Shown: one piece after another, positions 41,399 through 45,182 of the stretch
Position numbering within the stretch: position 1 is the stretch's first letter
How the letters are laid out: each line of letters opens with the position of its first letter
DNA from: Acidimicrobiia bacterium
Lineage (GTDB): Bacteria; Acidobacteriota; Vicinamibacteria; Vicinamibacterales; UBA2999
Assembly (NCBI GenBank): GCA_016871255.1
Contig: VFZH01000013.1
Location: 1-45,182 of the forward strand
DNA: 45,182 nt
Direction: 5' to 3'
Notes under the pieces: generated by a model
Database searches by the model: none
The model's input: only the letters and a program-made list of their open reading frames with translations
Told to the model about the DNA's origin: nothing
Translations under genes and position numbers: made by a program

Positions 41399-43086
41399 TG
41401 CCCTGTCGCGTGCTGCTGGGGACGGTGGGAGTGGCAGCACTGGCGGCGGCGGCCGCGCCGGGAGCGGTCGGCCCGCCCGTGCGCGTGACGTTCACCGACG
41501 TGACGGCCGCGGCGCGCGTCACCTTCACGCACAACAGCGGGCGCAGCGGAAACAAGTACCTGCCCGAGACGCTAGGATCGGGCGGGGCGTTTCTGGACTT
41601 TGACGGCGACGGCCGTCTTGACATCCTGCTCGTCAACGGCAGGGACTGGCGCCCGACGGGACGAAGGTCGCTGAGCGCGCTGTTCCGGAACACCGGCAAT
41701 GGCACCTTCACCAACGTCACCGCTGGAAGCGGCCTCGACGTCGAGATGCACGGCATGGGGGTCGCGGTGGGCGACTACGACAACGACGGCCGCGACGACG
41801 TCTACATCACGGCGCTCGAAGGCGACCGCCTGTTCCACAACCGGGGCGGCGGCAGGTTCGCCGACGTCACGAAGGTCGCCGGCATCGCCAACGCCGCCTT
41901 CGGTACGAGCGCGGCCTGGCTCGACTTCGATCGCGACGGCCGGCTCGATCTCTTTGTCGGCAACTACGTCCAGTGGACCATCGCGGGCGATCTCTGGTGC
42001 ACGATCGACGGCGTGACGAAGTCGTATTGCACCCCGGAATCCTACAGGGGCGTCCCGTCGAAGCTCTACCACAACCTCGGCGGCGGCCGGTTCGAGGATG
42101 TCAGCCACGAGGCAGGCATCGGCGACCCGACGAGCAAGTCGCTCGGGGTGAGCGTCGTCGACTACGACGTCGACGGCTGGCCGGACGTGTTCGTGACCAA
42201 CGATACGCAGCCGCACAGGCTGTACCGGAACAACAGGAACGGCACGTTCACCGACCAGGCGCTCACCGCCGGCGTGGCCTACGGTGAAGACGGCGTCGCG
42301 GGCAGCGCGAGAGGCGCCGACTTCTCCGACTACGACAGGTCGGGACGGCCCCACCTGCTGGTCGGCAACGCGCCGAATCAGATGCTCGGTCTGTATCACA
42401 ACGAGGGGAACGGGCTTTTCGTCGACGAGGCGCCGAGATCGGCCGTGGGGCGCGCCAGCCTCCTGACCCTGGCGTTCGGCGTCTTCTTCTTCGACTACGA
42501 TCTGGACGGTCACCCCGACATCCTGGCCGCCAACGGCCATCTCCAGGAAGAGATCGGCCACGTCCAGTCGAAGGTGCAGTTTCGGCAGCCGCCCCTGCTG
42601 TTTCGCAACGTCGGGCAGGGGAAGTTCGAGGACTCGAGCGGCAGCGTCGGCGCCGCGTTCACCCGCCCCATCGTTGGCCGGGGGGCGGCCTACGGGGATT
42701 ACGACGGCGACGGCGACCTCGACGTCCTGATCACCACGAATCACGGCCCGGCGCACCTCTTCAGGAACGACGGCGGGAACACGAACAACTGGATCTCGAT
42801 TCGGACGCGCGGCGTGACGTCGAACCGCAACGGCATCGGGGCGGTCGTCCGCGTCCGGAGCGCGTCGGGCACGCAGTGGAGCGCCGTCCGCAGCGGATCG
42901 AGCTACTGCTCGGAGAGTGACCTGGCGCGGACGTTCGGCCTGGCGAAGGATCCGGTCGTGTCGGCGATCGACATCGAGTGGCCGAGCGGCGCGAGGGACC
43001 GTGTCGCGAACGTGCCGGTCAACCAGGCCGTGACGATTGAAGAAGGAAAGGGAATCGTCAGGCCTAATCCTTCCTCGGGACCGTGA
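41398..43086 (+). CDS. CRTAC1-like protein (FG-GAP/VCBS repeats and ASPIC/UnbV domain)
   Basis: The 562-residue secreted protein starts with a signal peptide (LLGTVGVAALAAAAAPGAVG). It has at least six FG-GAP repeats with Asp-rich calcium loops: FDGDGRLDIL, YDNDGRDDVY, FDRDGRLDLF, YDVDGWPDVF, YDLDGHPDIL and YDGDGDLDVL, and a weaker seventh (YDRSGRPHLL). The ASPIC/UnbV domain ends it (NRNGIGAVVRVRS onward, with IDIEWPSG). It should fold as a seven-bladed integrin-like propeller. Such CRTAC1 proteins occur next to TPR proteins in Acidobacteriota and Planctomycetes with no known function. It overlaps the cytochrome gene by one base and the next gene convergently by 23 bases. Confidence 0.88.
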   Translation: MPCRVLLGTVGVAALAAAAAPGAVGPPVRVTFTDVTAAARVTFTHNSGRSGNKYLPETLGSGGAFLDFDGDGRLDILLVNGRDWRPTGRRSLSALFRNTGNGTFTNVTAGSGLDVEMHGMGVAVGDYDNDGRDDVYITALEGDRLFHNRGGGRFADVTKVAGIANAAFGTSAAWLDFDRDGRLDLFVGNYVQWTIAGDLWCTIDGVTKSYCTPESYRGVPSKLYHNLGGGRFEDVSHEAGIGDPTSKSLGVSVVDYDVDGWPDVFVTNDTQPHRLYRNNRNGTFTDQALTAGVAYGEDGVAGSARGADFSDYDRSGRPHLLVGNAPNQMLGLYHNEGNGLFVDEAPRSAVGRASLLTLAFGVFFFDYDLDGHPDILAANGHLQEEIGHVQSKVQFRQPPLLFRNVGQGKFEDSSGSVGAAFTRPIVGRGAAYGDYDGDGDLDVLITTNHGPAHLFRNDGGNTNNWISIRTRGVTSNRNGIGAVVRVRSASGTQWSAVRSGSSYCSESDLARTFGLAKDPVVSAIDIEWPSGARDRVANVPVNQAVTIEEGKGIVRPNPSSGP

Positions 43087-44680
43087 CTTCCAGCAGCGAG
43101 TGCCTGCCTGCCATCCCCTTGATCGTGATGACCGCACCTGCGGCGATCAGCCTGGTGACATGCAGCCCCACGTTCGGCCCGCCAAACACCAGGAACCTTT
43201 CGTGTGACGACACGAAATCGGAGAAGAAGGCGGCGTTTACGGCAGCGCCGCAACAGTTCCGCAGCCTGATGTAGTCCCTGGCGACGAAATCGTCCTTCTC
43301 CCAGTCGACGTACACGAGGCGTGACGCGACGTCTGCGGGCGCATAGTAGAACGTCGGCTGTGACTCCAGGCCTTCCAGCAGGACGATGGGTACGTTCGCG
43401 TCCGGTGCAGCGGCCATCGCGGCGTATCTGGCCAGGAAGGCAGGCTCATTGGTGCTCACCTCGAATGAGGTGCTGGGCTCGCGTATCGAGGTCGCTCGTG
43501 CGTAGGAGATGAAGTCCCTGCCGATCTGCCCCGCCAGCAGAAGCAGGATGCCCAGTCCGATCGCGGGCCGTCTCGCCGCAGCCATTCCCAGCAGGCCGGC
43601 GAATCCGGCGATAAAGGACAGCCCGTAGCGATGGTAGTAGTTCGTCCCCACCAGCCCGGCCAGCACGCACGCGAAGACTGGCAGCGCCATGCACGCCAGG
43701 AGCGCCGCCGTTTCGTGGGATGGCATGGCGTGCACGGCACTCCGTTCAGCGAGACGGCGTGGCGCCAGCACGTGAGCCGTGCACACCAGCACGGCGGTCC
43801 CTGCCAGCACCATGACAGCGGGACTCAGGGTCGACTGGTAGGTGTCCAGCAACGCGCTCAGAGTGGGCAGGCGCGTGGGGGCTGGCAGGCCCGTCTCGGA
43901 CATGCGGTAGAGCGGGACCAGCAACATGGCGGGTGCGGACGAAACGGCGAGCGTTCCCCACAGCGGCCAGTCCGCACGCCCGCGCGTCCGAGCCCGCGCG
44001 AATTCCCCGAAAGCAATCGGCACGAACAGCAGCACGCCGAACGCGTGCATGAGCGGACCACAGGCCAGGGCCGCGCCAAGACCCATCAGCCACGGCCACC
44101 GGCGTTCGGCCGGCGCCGCTGCGGCCTGCCAGCACACGAGCGCCAGTCCGGCACAGCCGATGACGAGCCCGTGCGGCCTCGCCTCGTAGGCATACCAGTA
44201 CGCCGTGGTGACCAGCGGAAACAGCATGCTGACACATCCGCCCAATGCCGACGATCGTCTCGACACGAACCGGAACAGGCAGAGGCAGAAGGCTCCCACC
44301 CCGACGATTTCAGGCAGCCTCGCACCCAGATGACTTTCGCCGACGAGGGACCCGGAGAGCTTCGTGAGCAGGTAGAAGAGGGGCGGGTTGAAATCCACAC
44401 CGTCCAGCAGGACGCGCCAGAGGGAGTCCAGGTCGGGCAGACGCGAGAGGTAGACGGTGTAGAGCTCGTCGAACCAGAACAGCTTTCTGGAGGCGCGATA
44501 GCCGGTCGCCCCTGCATAGGCGATCGAAAACAGCATGACGAGGACGAACGCATGACGACCGATGTACTCCGAGACACGGCCTGCGGCGGCGTCCAGCCGT
44601 TCTCCTCTGCCGCACGCCGCGCGCGCGGAAGGCGGAGCCTGTGAGGGGACTATCGCCACGTCATTGGTGACTCTCGCCAT
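43064..44680 (-). CDS. GT-C glycosyltransferase (ArnT/PMT-like)
   Basis: The 538-residue inner-membrane protein has about ten membrane helices and a periplasmic C-terminal segment. The first loop has Asp71-Glu72 in KLFWFDELYTVYLSRLPDLD, the catalytic-type acidic motif of GT39/GT83 enzymes, then GVDFNPPLFYLLTKL. Lipid-linked sugar (polyprenyl phosphate) is the usual donor, with transfer to lipid A, protein or polysaccharide in the periplasm. ATG 44680 gives MARVTNDVAIVPS. The 3' end overlaps the CRTAC1 gene by 23 bases. It is divergent from the Kdo-transferase-like gene, with which it could act in surface glycan assembly; that link is inference. Confidence 0.85.
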   Translation of the reverse strand: MARVTNDVAIVPSQAPPSARAACGRGERLDAAAGRVSEYIGRHAFVLVMLFSIAYAGATGYRASRKLFWFDELYTVYLSRLPDLDSLWRVLLDGVDFNPPLFYLLTKLSGSLVGESHLGARLPEIVGVGAFCLCLFRFVSRRSSALGGCVSMLFPLVTTAYWYAYEARPHGLVIGCAGLALVCWQAAAAPAERRWPWLMGLGAALACGPLMHAFGVLLFVPIAFGEFARARTRGRADWPLWGTLAVSSAPAMLLVPLYRMSETGLPAPTRLPTLSALLDTYQSTLSPAVMVLAGTAVLVCTAHVLAPRRLAERSAVHAMPSHETAALLACMALPVFACVLAGLVGTNYYHRYGLSFIAGFAGLLGMAAARRPAIGLGILLLLAGQIGRDFISYARATSIREPSTSFEVSTNEPAFLARYAAMAAAPDANVPIVLLEGLESQPTFYYAPADVASRLVYVDWEKDDFVARDYIRLRNCCGAAVNAAFFSDFVSSHERFLVFGGPNVGLHVTRLIAAGAVITIKGMAGRHSLLEVTVPRKD

Positions 44681-44707
44681 GTGAGACGACTGGATCAGCC
44701 GGGTCAG

Positions 44708-44713
44708 TATATT
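44708..44713 (+). promoter_or_regulatory. Possible -10 box for the right-edge gene
   Basis: TATATT lies 23 bases before GTG 44737, in the 56-base gap between divergent genes. A convincing -35 box is not visible, so this is weak. Confidence 0.25.
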
Positions 44714-44736
44714 GCTACGATCACGGCGCGAGACCT

Positions 44737-45182
44737 GTGAGCGCGATCAGACTACGCGGCCGGTTGACCCTCCTTCGGCGGGACCTGCTCGCGTACGCGC
44801 GCTGTGTCCGCCATGGACGGCCGGCGTCGCTCCAGGCCCATCGCCGGTGGGATCGCGCGTCGTCGCGCATCTGGCTGGCCACTCGTGACACGGCCCAGCT
44901 CTACGCCGCGATCGGTTTCTCGGACGAGTTGCGCGCGCGTCGGCCGGACCTGCGCTTCGTGGTCTCGGTGCCGTCGCCGCGGCACGGCGAACTGGCGACC
45001 GCGGCCTTCACGCCCGACGACCTCGTCGTGGAGACGCCCTGCGAATGCCCCGCATTCGGCCGTCGGGCCCTGACGGCGCGGAGTGCGTCGACGCTCGTGG
45101 TGTTCGGAAATTCGATCCCGCTCGCACTGGCGCGGGCGGCCCGGGCATGCGGCGTGACCGTTGCGTGGATTGGCGCGGAAGT
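44737..45182 (+). CDS. Kdo-transferase-like glycosyltransferase (GT30 N-terminal domain), 3' end cut
   Basis: The frame from GTG 44737 stays open to the right edge (148 codons). It starts SAIRLRGRLTLLRRD, a basic N-terminus, then RIWLATRDTAQLYAAIG, RPDLRFVVSVPSPRHGELA and LVVFGNSIPLALARAARACG, followed by VTVAWIGAE. This follows the N-terminal layout of WaaA/KdtA (IWxHAxSVGE..., rP...VvST..., ...aLaraA...gvpv...). The catalytic-base Glu of that motif is replaced by Gln54 here if my alignment is right, so it may be a related GT-B enzyme rather than a true Kdo transferase. The other half of the protein lies outside the window. The short in-frame alternatives are not better. Confidence 0.55.
   Translation, partial: MSAIRLRGRLTLLRRDLLAYARCVRHGRPASLQAHRRWDRASSRIWLATRDTAQLYAAIGFSDELRARRPDLRFVVSVPSPRHGELATAAFTPDDLVVETPCECPAFGRRALTARSASTLVVFGNSIPLALARAARACGVTVAWIGAE

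Noticed and set aside
38912-41440. 842-codon open frame on the minus strand
   Set aside because: Antisense shadow of the pentahaem cytochrome-TPR gene, which has five CxxCH sites in frame.
30029-44736. Defined genomic island inserted at tRNA-Leu
   Set aside because: No integrase and no second copy of the tRNA 3' end is visible in the window, so boundaries cannot be claimed.

Overview
The window is about 45 kb of GC-rich bacterial chromosome from a Gram-negative organism: it has a TolC-type outer-membrane channel, lipoprotein signal peptides, lipid-A/LPS-type glycosyltransferases and a CpxP/Spy-like periplasmic protein. The mix of a long-form IspH, a phosphoglucose isomerase of the transaldolase-fused type, a multihaem cytochrome-TPR protein paired with a CRTAC1 (FG-GAP/ASPIC) protein and a PilZ-like small protein suggests Acidobacteriota, perhaps Vicinamibacteria. 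That placement is inference from gene content, not from a marker gene. There is no CRISPR array, insertion sequence, integrase or rRNA. No gene-free stretch exceeds about 260 bases.

Layout. (1) 1-8623, minus strand: pckA, then the tightly overlapping gatB-ftsE-ftsX, then a promoter with a perfect TTGACA -35 box driving a small unknown gene, glycerate kinase and rnr (cut by the left edge). (2) 8834-13760, plus strand: an ECF sigma factor with its zinc-finger anti-sigma factor, ispH with a possible leaderless promoter, a Spy-like protein and a TolC-family channel, followed by the last 58 codons of a lost RND efflux pump. (3) 13731-19089, minus strand: a DksA/TraR zinc-finger protein, a possible ferritin-like protein and folK; then tesA-ybbA-ybbP, each pair overlapping by four bases. 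(4) 19117-24558, plus strand: phosphoglucose isomerase, a PilZ-like protein, a 161-bp inverted-repeat element that may be a structured RNA or a miniature mobile element, a sigma-54 activator with two GAF domains, and an alpha/beta hydrolase that seems to lack its catalytic histidine. (5) 24580-30114: a GT-C-like membrane protein and a glycine-zipper lipoprotein on the minus strand, then a secreted M1 aminopeptidase and tRNA-Leu(TAA) on the plus strand. (6) 30314-45182: accessory gene content. A methyltransferase-glycosyltransferase-P-loop kinase operon (plus) meets an unknown protein-WD40-sulfotransferase-glyoxalase operon (minus); a nucleotidyltransferase-pentahaem cytochrome/TPR-CRTAC1 operon (plus) follows, then a GT-C glycosyltransferase (minus) and the start of a Kdo-transferase-like gene at the right edge.

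How the genes work together. Regions 1-4 are mostly housekeeping: RNA decay, Gln-tRNA/Asn-tRNA amidation, cell-division ABC transporter, gluconeogenesis, isoprenoid and folate synthesis, and envelope stress. Region 6 looks like a surface-polysaccharide or small-molecule tailoring locus next to a redox module of unknown function. The best candidates for something undescribed are the nucleotidyltransferase/pentahaem-TPR/CRTAC1 operon, the 475-residue unknown protein with its double WD40 propeller and sulfotransferase, and the inverted-repeat element at 21372-21532. A recurring feature is stop/start overlap between neighbouring genes and, in three cases, evidence for CTG as the start codon.
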